Notes: a model not told the origin generated them from the letters alone. A stretch of 64,000 nt of DNA from Bacillota bacterium (GCA_023420115.1 JAEZWR010000067.1:93226-157225), one strand, 5' to 3'; counted from the first letter of the stretch, positions 26,064 through 34,678 are shown. Made by a program: numbers and translations.

Positions 26064-26150
26064 GTGGCATGAAGTGGCAGTTTCAAATGGTTTTTTCTAT
26101 AAGAAATCTGATTTATGAAAAGACAGTAAAAACCTGCCACGAAATGCCAC
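26064..26150. repeat. Symmetric iteron pairs, possible replication origin
   Basis: GTGGCAT and GTGGCAG occur 10 bp apart at 26064 and 26074. The mirror pair CTGCCAC and ATGCCAC occurs 10 bp apart at 26134 and 26144. They enclose an AT-rich 53-bp core. The block sits 6 nt past the stop of the P4-type primase-helicase gene. P4-type primases recognise short iterons at their origins, so this is a candidate origin. A long imperfect cruciform is the alternative. Confidence 0.4.
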
Positions 26151-26155
26151 GAACT

Positions 26156-28483
26156 TTAGGTCAAGAAGTCATCGGGGAAGCGATAGCCCAAAAGCAGCGT
26201 GGTTTTCTCACCACCAGCTTGTGGGCGTTTCCTGACCACGGTAGCGATTCCCTCAAGGCTTTGTTTGAAGGTGCGCATGGACTCCGGATATAGCCCGTTG
26301 GCTTCACACCAGAGCCGATAGTGCTCATACACATCACGAGTGCGCACCTCGAAACTCGCACCAGCTTCCAAGCAGTCTTCCAAAAACAGCAAGACCTTAT
26401 TGGACTCTTGCTCATAGCTCTTCGTTGCCTCGATCACCGTTTGAGGCGGCTTTAAGCCTTCTTTTTGCAACAAGCGATACCCTTCCAGCATCCAGTTGAG
26501 TACCGCGCTCTTCGTGATCTCACTGCGAAACTGTGCCTTTAAGGTTTTATCCTGCTCAGTCTCGGAGAAGTGACGCTCAAAGGGAACAATCAACACCCGC
26601 CCGGAGCGAAACAGCGTCACGTCGTTGACCTGTGGCAGATAGTTGGTATTGATGAAAATCTTGAACTGCGGACGAAAGTCAAAACTGTTCTCATGCAAAA
26701 ACCTGGCATTGACACTATCGCCACCCGACAAGGTCTTAACGAGAGAAGCATTAAGCTGCTCGCCTTTAGGAATCTCAGAGATCATGATGGCTCTAGCACC
26801 ATGCGTGCGCGCGACCTCTTCGGAAGGAGAAGAACTGTTCGAGAAGTGTTTTTGCATGATCAGCTCCGGACGTGCGGTCATGCCGTAATCGCCTAACACC
26901 AAAAGAAGCGTCTCGCACAGTGTCCCTTTACCGTTTCTTGTGGTCGGTCCGAAATAGAAGATGATGCACTCATAGCGCGTATCTCCCGTAAGCGCATAGC
27001 CACAGATCTTTTGCAAAAAACGGATCCGTTCTTGATCTAAGACCATGATCTCGTCAATGAAGCGTTCAAAGCGCGGTGCGCAAGCAGCAGGGTCATAGTC
27101 CACGCCGGCGAGCTTGGTCAGATAGTCTTTCGGGTTATGGGCAGAAAAGGTCTCGGTGAGCAGATTGAGCGTGCCGTTGTGGCAATTAAACAGATGCGGC
27201 AGTGCGTCAAAATCTGCCATCTTTCGCACCCGATGCACCTCAGCATCCTTTAACAGGTTCACCCGTGCTGAACGCTTCTGTAAGGACGCCACCTTTTTCG
27301 CAAACGACGAGCGACGCGATTCTTCCTCAATGTCTTTCACAAGGAAAAACAGCATGGACACAAAGTCCATACACTGCTTAGCGGCAAATACCGAGCCGAC
27401 ATCATGCGTCCAGACTTTTCCGTTGAAGTAGTACCAAGACTTACGCTCCGGCACATAACACAAACAGTCTGCATACACATCCATAAACAGCTTGGCAAAA
27501 CCAATATCGTTTAAGCGATACCGCTTTAAAGGATTTAGCGAACGCATCTTCTCAAGTCGATTGGAAAACTCCTCCTCAGCAGACAGCCGCCCAAAATCCG
27601 GTTGATACACCTTGGTACAGTTACGTATCGCTATCTCAAGCGTGCGCTGTCCATAGGTTTTCTCTCCACGAAGCGCATCCCACTTGTCACGCATGAGAGC
27701 AGAACGGCGAAACAGCCTGTCCATCTGAGAGATGTTCCTACCACAGAAAAACGCTAACGTTCCACACAAAGCCTCATCAGCTTCCGACTGCGACGGATAC
27801 AACTCCCGCCAACGACCCTCCCACAAGGCGCGAAACCGCTCGCCTTGCGCACACGAATACGCTTTTTGGATCACCTCGTCATCGCTCAAACCCGAGTGTT
27901 TCTCAACAGCCACGGTAGAGACTTGCCGTGGGGGACGGCGCATAAACTGCTCCAAAAACCACCGCACTGCTTCAGTTTGCTCCGTGACCTCACAAGCATG
28001 GATCGCGTTTCCTGTCAGTGTCGAGAAACGGTTAGTCGCACTCTCCATATAGATCTCAAACCCACCCGCATGCAGGTAATAGGCGCCGGTATCGAGGACA
28101 AAATTCTCTTCGACCAATGCATATAGGTGTATGCCGTTTCCACTCGGACTGACCTCTGCATAGGTGCCGGAAAAACGATCGAGCACCTCCAAAGCAGGAG
28201 AACTCCAACCATCCCCTTCACGGCAATGATCAATATCAATCATCACCAAAGAACCACTCAGGCGAATCCCGACACCGTCAAAGGAATCGACCTTGTCGAT
28301 TGCTTCTGTCATCGGCACAAAATGCGCTTGCTCATTCACCTTGGCATACTTGCCGGTGCGCACCTGATAAGGAATCTTTGTCAGGCGGTTTTGCCGATAC
28401 TGCTTTTTCCAACAACAAGCCTGCGGATAATTACGAAAAAACTCAGGCAGTGCCGAATACTGTTCTTGCTTGTTCAACCTCAT
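26156..28483 (-). CDS. P4-type primase-helicase
   Basis: A 775-aa replication protein. The N-terminal domain has GVGIRLSGSLVMIDIDHC near residue 70 and SPSGNGIHLYALV, the Asp pair and His of a prim-pol type primase. The C-terminal half has the superfamily 3 helicase Walker A IIFYFGPTTRNGKGTL near 500 and a downstream IFINTNYLPQVND sensor motif, as in P4 alpha and D5-type proteins. It should replicate the excised element without a host initiator. The ATG at 28483 is used, with AAAGGAG close upstream; a GTG 3 nt earlier is an alternative. A short winged-helix-like end is likely. Confidence 0.85.
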   Translation of the reverse strand: MRLNKQEQYSALPEFFRNYPQACCWKKQYRQNRLTKIPYQVRTGKYAKVNEQAHFVPMTEAIDKVDSFDGVGIRLSGSLVMIDIDHCREGDGWSSPALEVLDRFSGTYAEVSPSGNGIHLYALVEENFVLDTGAYYLHAGGFEIYMESATNRFSTLTGNAIHACEVTEQTEAVRWFLEQFMRRPPRQVSTVAVEKHSGLSDDEVIQKAYSCAQGERFRALWEGRWRELYPSQSEADEALCGTLAFFCGRNISQMDRLFRRSALMRDKWDALRGEKTYGQRTLEIAIRNCTKVYQPDFGRLSAEEEFSNRLEKMRSLNPLKRYRLNDIGFAKLFMDVYADCLCYVPERKSWYYFNGKVWTHDVGSVFAAKQCMDFVSMLFFLVKDIEEESRRSSFAKKVASLQKRSARVNLLKDAEVHRVRKMADFDALPHLFNCHNGTLNLLTETFSAHNPKDYLTKLAGVDYDPAACAPRFERFIDEIMVLDQERIRFLQKICGYALTGDTRYECIIFYFGPTTRNGKGTLCETLLLVLGDYGMTARPELIMQKHFSNSSSPSEEVARTHGARAIMISEIPKGEQLNASLVKTLSGGDSVNARFLHENSFDFRPQFKIFINTNYLPQVNDVTLFRSGRVLIVPFERHFSETEQDKTLKAQFRSEITKSAVLNWMLEGYRLLQKEGLKPPQTVIEATKSYEQESNKVLLFLEDCLEAGASFEVRTRDVYEHYRLWCEANGLYPESMRTFKQSLEGIATVVRKRPQAGGEKTTLLLGYRFPDDFLT

Positions 28484-28486
28484 CAC

Positions 28487-28785
28487 TCCTTTCTCACGTT
28501 CGAAGAACTACTTTTCGTCCTCCACCACTCCCTGAAGACTCAAGGGCGATTTGGACGAAACTTTTTCGAAGATTTTTTCTGTGCTTCCTTTCTCTCTGGA
28601 CGTAACCCGTCACAGTGGACGGAAACCCAAGCACAAATTTTCTGCTTCACCACTCCCTGAAGACTCCAAGGCGTTTTGGACTAAAATCCGAAAACTCATC
28701 TGCTCACCCCTCCGCAAGGCGAGAAACGAAGAACGAAGCGCGAGATCTAGACAAGAAAAAGTCCAGCATCTGCAACAGCAAACAC
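28487..28785. repeat. Gene-free stretch with a duplicated motif
   Basis: No convincing gene lies between the primase start and the regulator promoter. CACCACTCCCTGAAGACT is repeated exactly at 28523-28540 and 28648-28665, and each copy is followed by a similar sequence ending in TTTGGAC or TTTTGGAC, giving two direct units of about 34 nt, 125 nt apart. They may be protein-binding or replication sites, or the product of a local duplication. Confidence 0.5.
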
Positions 28786-28814
28786 TGGACAAAATCACGA
28801 AAACGTGATAATAT
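28786..28814 (+). promoter_or_regulatory. Promoter with embedded operator for the XRE-mod-res unit
   Basis: TGGACA (28786-28791) and TAATAT (28809-28814) have 17-nt spacing. The spacer carries the perfect inverted repeat ATCACG-AAAA-CGTGAT (28794-28809), a typical operator position for autorepression by the adjacent small HTH protein. Confidence 0.65.
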
Positions 28815-28842
28815 GAATCAGTTAGGAAACGGAGGGAAATCC

Positions 28843-29070
28843 ATGGCGGTCGACTACAGCAAACTCTTTCAAAAAATGAAAGAACAACACTTAAGCCACA
28901 TCGAACTGGTTCGCAAAGCCGGATTCTCCGGAAACATTATGACCCGCATCCGCAGAAGCCAATACGTATCCCTAGAAAGCATCGAAGCCATCTGCAACGC
29001 ACTGGGTTGCACCGTCGACGACATCTTAGAATTCAAGCCCGATGAGGCACAGGAGGAACGTCATGCCTGA
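28843..29070 (+). CDS. XRE-family HTH regulator
   Basis: A 75-aa Cro/CI-type helix-turn-helix protein. The recognition region IELVRKAGFSGNIMTRIRR and the ending LESIEAICNALGCTVDDIL are typical of the HTH_26 branch. The ATG at 28843 has GGAGGG upstream; a longer in-frame extension has none. Its stop overlaps the mod start by 8 nt and a matching palindrome lies in its promoter, so it probably represses its own operon and thereby sets restriction-modification levels, as controller proteins do. That regulatory role is inferred. Confidence 0.85.
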   Translation: MAVDYSKLFQKMKEQHLSHIELVRKAGFSGNIMTRIRRSQYVSLESIEAICNALGCTVDDILEFKPDEAQEERHA

Positions 29071-30715
29071 ACTAGACTGGATCGGAAAAGATAAGGTGAT
29101 CAATCACCATTTAGACGTTCCTTATCACGTACTAGAACGCCAATACAGCTACGACAAAAACGGCAAACAAACAGCCGACAACGGCTCAGATAACATGATT
29201 ATCCACGGTGATAATCTCTTAGCATTGAAATCACTGTTGCCAAAGTATGAAGGCAAGATTGACTGCATCTACATTGATCCCCCCTATAACACGGGAAACG
29301 AGGGCTGGGTCTACAACGACAACGTCAATGACCCACGCATTAAGAAATGGCTCGGCGAAGTCGTCGGTAAAGAAGGCGAAGACCTCACCCGTCATGATAA
29401 ATGGCTGTGCATGATGTATCCACGTCTGCGGCTGCTGCATCGCTTGCTTGCGCCGACAGGGGTAATCTTCATTTCCATTGATGATAACGAGCAGGCTAAT
29501 CTCAAACTGATTTGTGATGAATTTTTTGGTTCCTCATGCTTTGTTGCTGATATAGCAGTGGTGAACAATCTTAAGGGGCGGAGTGACTCAAAATACATTG
29601 CTACTGCCCATGAACATTTGATTATGTATCGTGGGCCTCTATTTGAGTCTGCGGGGATTCCACTGCCTGATGCATATCTGAAGGATTACAAGTTCGAAGA
29701 CTCAGTAGGTAAGTATAGACTGCTCGGGCTTCGTAAGCGTGGTGCAAACTCAAGACGAGAAGATCGCCCCAATCTCTTTTATAGCTTTGCATACAACCCA
29801 GAGACGGGTTCTTTACGTGTTGGGACAGCCGGAGACGACGAGGTCAACATATATCCCAAGCTCTCGGATGGAACTGATGGCAATTGGCGATGGGGAAAAG
29901 AGACCGCGCAGTTACGCATTAATGAGTTGGATGTGAAAGTAGTAGCTCGACGTAACAAATTTGATGTTTACCAAAAAGATTATCTAGATCGAGGTGAGCA
30001 GCGTCGAGCAAAGCCAAAATCTGTGTGGTCTGGAACCGAGTTTTCAGCCGAAGCAGGAACGTTAGAACTCAAATCGATTCTCGGTAAAAGTGTATTTGAA
30101 ACCCCCAAGTCGAGTGCCCTGATTGAATATTGCCTCGAACAGACGAAATCGAAGAATGCCCTTGTCCTCGACTCCTTCGCCGGCTCGGGTACTACTGCTC
30201 ACGCTGTTTTGAACTTGAACAAACAAGACGGCGGCAACCGCAAGTTCATCCTTTGCGAGATGATGGACTATGCAAACACCATCACTGCAGAGCGGGTGAA
30301 GCGCGTGATTGATGGCTATGGCGAGGGCAAGAAAGCGGTGGAAGGCACAGGTGGTTCGTTCTCCTATTATGAGTTGGGCGAACCGCTTATGATGGACGGT
30401 AATCTCAACCCGGGTGTTTCAGTTGACCGTGTGCGTGAATACATCTGGTTTACCGAGACGGGACAAGCCTTTAGCGCACCCATGGTGGAGGGGCAACCGT
30501 ACTTTTTAGGCATCGCCAATCACACGGCGTATCACTTCTTGTATGAGCCAGATCGGGCGATGACCTTGGATTATCGTTTCTTGTCTACGCTGACCAAGGA
30601 GACGGTTTCGGATCAACTGGTGGTGTATGCGGATGCTTGCTTGTTATCGGATCAGGAGCTTCGCCGTTTCAATATAACGTTTAAGAAAATTCCGCGCGAT
30701 ATTACCCGTCTGTAA
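29063..30715 (+). CDS. mod: Type III restriction system methyltransferase (Mod)
   Basis: A 550-aa adenine-N6 methyltransferase that recognises and methylates an asymmetric site. The catalytic motif IYIDPPYNTGNEGWVYND lies at about residues 69-86, and the SAM-binding motif VLDSFAGSGTTAHAVLNLN at about 370-388. This order, catalytic motif first, is the beta class used by type III Mod proteins. The region between them holds the target-recognition domain. The ATG at 29063 is preceded by AGGAGG; the earlier ATG at 29042 is not. No simple-sequence repeat that would cause phase variation is visible. Confidence 0.92.
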   Translation: MPELDWIGKDKVINHHLDVPYHVLERQYSYDKNGKQTADNGSDNMIIHGDNLLALKSLLPKYEGKIDCIYIDPPYNTGNEGWVYNDNVNDPRIKKWLGEVVGKEGEDLTRHDKWLCMMYPRLRLLHRLLAPTGVIFISIDDNEQANLKLICDEFFGSSCFVADIAVVNNLKGRSDSKYIATAHEHLIMYRGPLFESAGIPLPDAYLKDYKFEDSVGKYRLLGLRKRGANSRREDRPNLFYSFAYNPETGSLRVGTAGDDEVNIYPKLSDGTDGNWRWGKETAQLRINELDVKVVARRNKFDVYQKDYLDRGEQRRAKPKSVWSGTEFSAEAGTLELKSILGKSVFETPKSSALIEYCLEQTKSKNALVLDSFAGSGTTAHAVLNLNKQDGGNRKFILCEMMDYANTITAERVKRVIDGYGEGKKAVEGTGGSFSYYELGEPLMMDGNLNPGVSVDRVREYIWFTETGQAFSAPMVEGQPYFLGIANHTAYHFLYEPDRAMTLDYRFLSTLTKETVSDQLVVYADACLLSDQELRRFNITFKKIPRDITRL

Positions 30716-30726
30716 AGGAGGACGAC

Positions 30727-33396
30727 ATGGAACTTAAGAATTATCAAAAGCGCGTCCTCAGTGACTTGCAGGCTTATTTGGCACAGTTACAGCAGACCGA
30801 TTCGCTAAGTGAAGCGTTTCGTCGTTACTGGTTGGAAAAACAAGTCCCAGTTGGTTTGGACGGGTTAACACCGTATCAAAATCTCATGGAAGGCGTTCCA
30901 CACGTTTGCTATAAGGTACCTACGGGTGGCGGTAAGACGCTACTTGCTTGCGCCTCGATTAAGCCGATTGTCTCTGCACTGCCGACTCGGCACTCACAGG
31001 CTGTTGTTTGGCTGGTGCCGTCCGAATCGATTTTGACGCAGACCTTGCAAGCATTGAAAAATCCTGCACATCCCTATCGTCAGCGTCTCAACATTGATTT
31101 TGGTGGACGAGTAGAGGTCTACTCCAAAGAAGAACTCCTTGCCGGACAAAATTTTTCCCCGGTGACCGTGTCAGAGCAACTGTCGGTGATGGTGCTTTCC
31201 TATGATTCATTCCGTTCCGCAAACAAAGAGGGGCGCAAAGCCTATCAAGCCAACGGTGCATTAGAAGCGTTCCGCACAACGCTTGCGCCATCGGACACGC
31301 CTGTTGAAGAAGCAGATGAGACAGCACTGTTTCAAGTAATCAACCGCTTAAACCCGGTCGTAATCGTCGATGAATCCCACCATGCTCGCAGTGCGCTCTC
31401 TTTGGAGATGCTCAAAAACTTTAACCCTGCTTTTGTCTTAGATTTAACGGCAACGCCAACCAAGAAAGCAAACATCATCTCCTATGTAGATGCGATGGCT
31501 CTGAAAAAAGAGAACATGGTGAAACTCCCCGTCGTGGTCTATAACCGCAACAACCAGACAGAAGTACTAAACGATGCCATCGACCTGAGAAACTCTCTGG
31601 AACAAGCAGCACAGATGGAAGCGCAAAATGGTGGCGATTACATTCGTCCCATCGTCTTATTCCAAGCACAACCCAAAAACAAAGAAGACGCCACCTCTTT
31701 TGAACGCTTGAAAGAAAAACTCGTCGAAGCAGGAATTGAAGCCTCGCATATTGCTATCAAAACAGCTACGGTCAATGAGCTGAAAAATGTAGACTTGCTC
31801 GATCCGACTTGTCCAGTGCGATACATCATTACCGTGAACGCCCTGAAAGAAGGATGGGATTGCCCCTTCGCCTACATCTTAGCCTCGCTTGCGAATAAGA
31901 CCTCGCGTGTTGATGTAGAGCAGATCTTAGGGCGTATCTTGCGTCAGCCGCATGTTCGCAAGCACCAACAGAACTTGCTCAACATGAGCTATGTGCTGGC
32001 TTCCTCCGTCAATTTCCAGCAAACCGTCGATGATGTGGTAGTGGGGTTGAATGCAGCTGGTTTCAGCGCCAAAGATTACCGTTTGGCAGAAGAGATCACG
32101 CCAGTTGCACCAGAACAGCAAGTGCACCAAACAGAGCTCCCCAAACTAAACCCCTCTGAACACACAGACACTACTAGCCTGACCGGTGAACCAGAAGAGG
32201 CAGAAGAATTTTTAGGGTTCAACCCTGAAGAGGTTCAAGTCCGTCCGCAAACAACAGCAGAACCGTCACAGGTAGAAAATTCTTCTGTTGGCACCATGAT
32301 TACACAGGCACAATCCATGGAATCCGATTATGCACGGCAAGCAGAGCAAACCCTGCGTGAAGACGTGGCTGTCTATATTCCTCAAGAGGTCGAAAAACAT
32401 GTGAAACAGTACCGTGTTTTGCCTGAGTTTCAAGAAGCGATTCAAAACCTCAAAATCCCGCAGTTCTTCTATCACCAAACAGGCATGCTGTTTGCAGAGG
32501 ATGATGAATTCTCTTGGACACTCCTCACACCTGAACATCTAGGCGAAGGCTTTAGCTTGAAAGGAAAAGATTCGACGTTGGATATCAGCCGTGCCGCTGA
32601 GGAAATGGTCGCAATCGATGTCCGTAGCGGAGGCAACGACCAGCCCAAAGCCTTCAACCTAAATGTCGCTCAACAGCAAGAGCTACTTCGCTATATGGAA
32701 AGCCTGCCCGAAGAAAAACGAGTAGAGCAAGCAACCGATATTGTCTTTAACAAACTGGATCGCATAAACACCATCTCGTCAGGGGAACTCAAACGATACG
32801 TGCAAACAGTCGTTCAAAACCTAGACTCCTCTCAGTTGAGAATGCTGGAAACCGCTCCCTTTGCCGTAGCAGAACAGATCAAGAAAAAAGTGCAGGGCTT
32901 TTTAACCGAACATCGCGCCAATCGATTTATGCAGCTGATCGAGACTGAAGAGGTAACAGCAAAAGCCTTCTATACACTTCCAATGGCTATTTCGCCCGTG
33001 CGTAGCAGTAACACCATCGGTGGATCGCTGTATGAAGCAGAAGGCGATATGAACGCGGAAGAGCGCGATCTGATTATGAAAATTGCCGCTCTCGACAACG
33101 TCATCTGGTGGCACCGCATCAGCGAACGAGCAGCAGGAGCGTTCTATATCAACGGACCATTCAACCATTACCCCGACTTCATGGTACGCACCCAGAAAGG
33201 CAAAACCGTACTGGTCGAATCCAAAGGAGAAATGCTCAAAAATGACGATTCACGCCTGAAAATCGAGCTGGGCAAACAATGGGCACATGCGGCCGGATCG
33301 GATTATCGCTACTACATGGTATTCAAAGACGGCGTAACACCAATGGATGGCGCTTACAGTTCAAGCGACTTTCTAAACCTCTTAGCCAAACTCTAA
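30727..33396 (+). CDS. res: Type III restriction system endonuclease (Res)
   Basis: An 889-aa ATP-dependent restriction subunit. The helicase core shows VPTGGGKTLLACA (Walker A, about residue 65), VVIVDESHHARSA (motif II), LDLTATPTKK (motif III) and VNALKEGWDC then VEQILGRILRQP (motifs V and VI). The C-terminal nuclease domain has the PD-(D/E)xK pattern in PDFMVRTQKGKTVLVESKGE. It needs Mod for sequence recognition and cleaves unmethylated foreign DNA. It starts 12 nt after mod, with AAAGGAGG upstream. All motifs look intact, so the system is probably active. Confidence 0.93.
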   Translation: MELKNYQKRVLSDLQAYLAQLQQTDSLSEAFRRYWLEKQVPVGLDGLTPYQNLMEGVPHVCYKVPTGGGKTLLACASIKPIVSALPTRHSQAVVWLVPSESILTQTLQALKNPAHPYRQRLNIDFGGRVEVYSKEELLAGQNFSPVTVSEQLSVMVLSYDSFRSANKEGRKAYQANGALEAFRTTLAPSDTPVEEADETALFQVINRLNPVVIVDESHHARSALSLEMLKNFNPAFVLDLTATPTKKANIISYVDAMALKKENMVKLPVVVYNRNNQTEVLNDAIDLRNSLEQAAQMEAQNGGDYIRPIVLFQAQPKNKEDATSFERLKEKLVEAGIEASHIAIKTATVNELKNVDLLDPTCPVRYIITVNALKEGWDCPFAYILASLANKTSRVDVEQILGRILRQPHVRKHQQNLLNMSYVLASSVNFQQTVDDVVVGLNAAGFSAKDYRLAEEITPVAPEQQVHQTELPKLNPSEHTDTTSLTGEPEEAEEFLGFNPEEVQVRPQTTAEPSQVENSSVGTMITQAQSMESDYARQAEQTLREDVAVYIPQEVEKHVKQYRVLPEFQEAIQNLKIPQFFYHQTGMLFAEDDEFSWTLLTPEHLGEGFSLKGKDSTLDISRAAEEMVAIDVRSGGNDQPKAFNLNVAQQQELLRYMESLPEEKRVEQATDIVFNKLDRINTISSGELKRYVQTVVQNLDSSQLRMLETAPFAVAEQIKKKVQGFLTEHRANRFMQLIETEEVTAKAFYTLPMAISPVRSSNTIGGSLYEAEGDMNAEERDLIMKIAALDNVIWWHRISERAAGAFYINGPFNHYPDFMVRTQKGKTVLVESKGEMLKNDDSRLKIELGKQWAHAAGSDYRYYMVFKDGVTPMDGAYSSSDFLNLLAKL

Positions 33397-33401
33397 AAGC
33401 A

Positions 33402-33432
33402 AAGGACGAGGGCAATAACGGCTCTCGTCCTT
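33402..33432. terminator. Terminator between res and the convergent DUF6900-like gene
   Basis: AAGGACGAGGGC pairs with GCTCTCGTCCTT around an 8-nt loop. The T run is weak on the plus strand; A residues precede the stem, so it can serve both convergent genes. Confidence 0.6.
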
Positions 33433-33619
33433 ATTTCTTCATGCTTGTTTTCCGTCCGGCTTCAAAGGCTTCTTCCAGCATTGCTTTCAAACCCCAAATC
33501 GAAACCTCTAAGAAGTCATCTTGATCGGAGTTACGGGTTTCAAAATCACCACGCTCTTTCATCTCCCCATTATGTTTCATTGCGATTTCCAACAGTTTCT
33601 CCTCCGTTTTCTTGGTCAT
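33431..33619 (-). CDS. DUF6900-like small protein
   Basis: A 62-aa protein, KLLEIAMKHN near the start then FETRNSDQDDFLEVSIW and AMLEEAFEAGRK. This resembles the DUF6900 family that accompanies clostridial integrative elements and plasmids (LETRNSD...DF..VSVW..K.ALE.AYEAGR, as I recall it). Its function is unknown. AGGAGGG precedes the ATG, and its promoter is nearly identical to that of the recombinase, tying it to the element although it lies 10 kb away at the right end. Confidence 0.6.
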   Translation of the reverse strand: MTKKTEEKLLEIAMKHNGEMKERGDFETRNSDQDDFLEVSIWGLKAMLEEAFEAGRKTSMKK

Positions 33620-33647
33620 GATTTCCCTCCTTAGATTGCTGTTCTTG

Positions 33648-33683
33648 GTGTCTATATATCACTCTAAACAGGAGGAATAGCAA
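33648..33683 (-). promoter_or_regulatory. Promoter of the DUF6900-like gene
   Basis: TTGCTA (33683-33678) and GATATA (33660-33655) on the minus strand have 17-nt spacing. The block GTGTCTATATATCACTCT (33648-33665) differs in one base from the recombinase promoter at 23769-23786. The gene-free remainder to 33897 holds the right element junction. Confidence 0.5.
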
Positions 33684-33897
33684 GTCTTTTTGAAGTAGAA
33701 AATCACGAAGAAAAGCTAATGGAGGTCAAAGAAAATCGGTTGAGAAAAATAATCCCTATCGCAAATTAACTAATTTATTATATAAATTATCAAATTTATT
33801 TTTATATTAGTCAGCACCGAAGCGATAGTTTGTAGAAGAAAAATTTTAAATAACATATTGGTATGATATGTCTAAATTTTAATTAAAGAGTGATAAG

Positions 33898-34572
33898 ATG
33901 AAAAAAATACAAAAATATATTCAAGCAAATAGAGCCACTAAAGAAAAAGGTAAAGTACGAAGACTTATTTTTCATCATCCTGAAATAGGATATATCATTG
34001 CAACATCATCAAGAGCCAAAACAAAAAAAATACTATGTAAAAATAATATAATTTTCATACAATATCCATCTAATTTGAGCAAGGAAGAAAGTATCCATAA
34101 TTTTGTAAAGAAAAATTTATTCCTTATCAAAAAATTTAAAATTAAAATTGATAATAATAGTCTAGACATTATTGATATAGAAACTCCAAAATCTGAATGT
34201 ATAAAAAAATATATAAACAAGTGCAGGGAAGAGGTTAGTAAATTTCTCAATAATGATCCTAGAATAAAGTCAATTGATCTCAGTAATACTAAAATTAGAA
34301 TTGGTAAGCAAAAAAGTTTATGGGGGTCTTGTAGCAGCAAAAGAACACTATCTTTCAACTACAAAATATATTTCTTACCTAGACACTTATTTGAATATGT
34401 TATCTTACATGAACTAGCCCATCTAAAATATATGAATCACAAACAAGAATACTGGTCTTATCTTTTATCTTTAGATGATCGTTGTTTAATCTGGGATAAA
34501 GAATTAAATAAATATAGAATTAGTGAGAACTTAGATGAATATATCAGAGACAGGAAAATAATAAGTTTATAA
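33898..34572 (+). CDS. YgjP/DUF45-family metallopeptidase
   Basis: A 224-aa protein with the family signatures LWGSCSSKRTLSFNYK at about residues 141-156 and the zinc motif HELAHLKYMNHKQEYW at about 176-191 (HExxH plus a downstream His and Trp). YgjP-like proteins resemble SprT/WLM metallopeptidases, and their substrates are largely unknown. It sits directly to the right of the foreign element in AT-rich host DNA, alone, with only a weak ribosome site (AAGAG). In the ancestral chromosome it was presumably next to dinB. Confidence 0.85.
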   Translation: MKKIQKYIQANRATKEKGKVRRLIFHHPEIGYIIATSSRAKTKKILCKNNIIFIQYPSNLSKEESIHNFVKKNLFLIKKFKIKIDNNSLDIIDIETPKSECIKKYINKCREEVSKFLNNDPRIKSIDLSNTKIRIGKQKSLWGSCSSKRTLSFNYKIYFLPRHLFEYVILHELAHLKYMNHKQEYWSYLLSLDDRCLIWDKELNKYRISENLDEYIRDRKIISL

Positions 34573-34629
34573 ATAAATTAACCTATATTATGTAATTAAA
34601 GTTTTACTATTTTTTTTGTGAAAAAGGTA

Positions 34630-34658
34630 TTGATTTTTAAAATTAATATACTCATAAT
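34630..34658 (+). promoter_or_regulatory. Promoter of the HU gene
   Basis: TTGATT (34630-34635) and CATAAT (34653-34658) have 17-nt spacing. The predicted transcript then includes GAACGTTC and a perfect 9-bp dyad before the HU start. Confidence 0.5.
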
Positions 34659-34678
34659 ATAGAACGTTCGTTTTAGAT

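Larger units (their letters stand above)
22041..33744. mobile_element. Integrated Tn4451-like element with capsid gene, primase and type III RM
   Basis: Boundaries are approximate. The block is abruptly GC-richer than both flanks. It has a TnpX-type recombinase at its left end and a small accessory gene at the right. It is bracketed by the inverted 12-mers GGGATTATTTTT (22028-22039) and AAAAATAATCCC (33745-33756), which could be the two halves of the original attachment site. Minus-strand cargo runs primase, zinc-ribbon miniproteins, capsid, TnpW-like, recombinase; plus-strand cargo runs XRE regulator, mod, res. No portal, terminase, tail, lysis or relaxase genes were found, so the element cannot be a complete phage or a self-transmissible conjugative element. 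Confidence 0.8.

Noticed and set aside
25853..26140. 95-codon minus-strand frame after the primase gene
   Set aside because: It has no ribosome site at a usable start, overlaps the repeat block that looks like an origin and a series of hairpins, and its sequence resembles no protein I know. A shorter 49-codon start inside it has only a 2-nt gap to the ribosome site.
28523..28682. Possible CRISPR array
   Set aside because: There are only two repeat units, with unequal flanking similarity and 125-nt spacing. No cas genes are present.
28551..28842. Plus-strand frames leading into the XRE regulator
   Set aside because: The extension crosses the promoter and operator and has no ribosome site; the regulator start at 28843 has GGAGGG.
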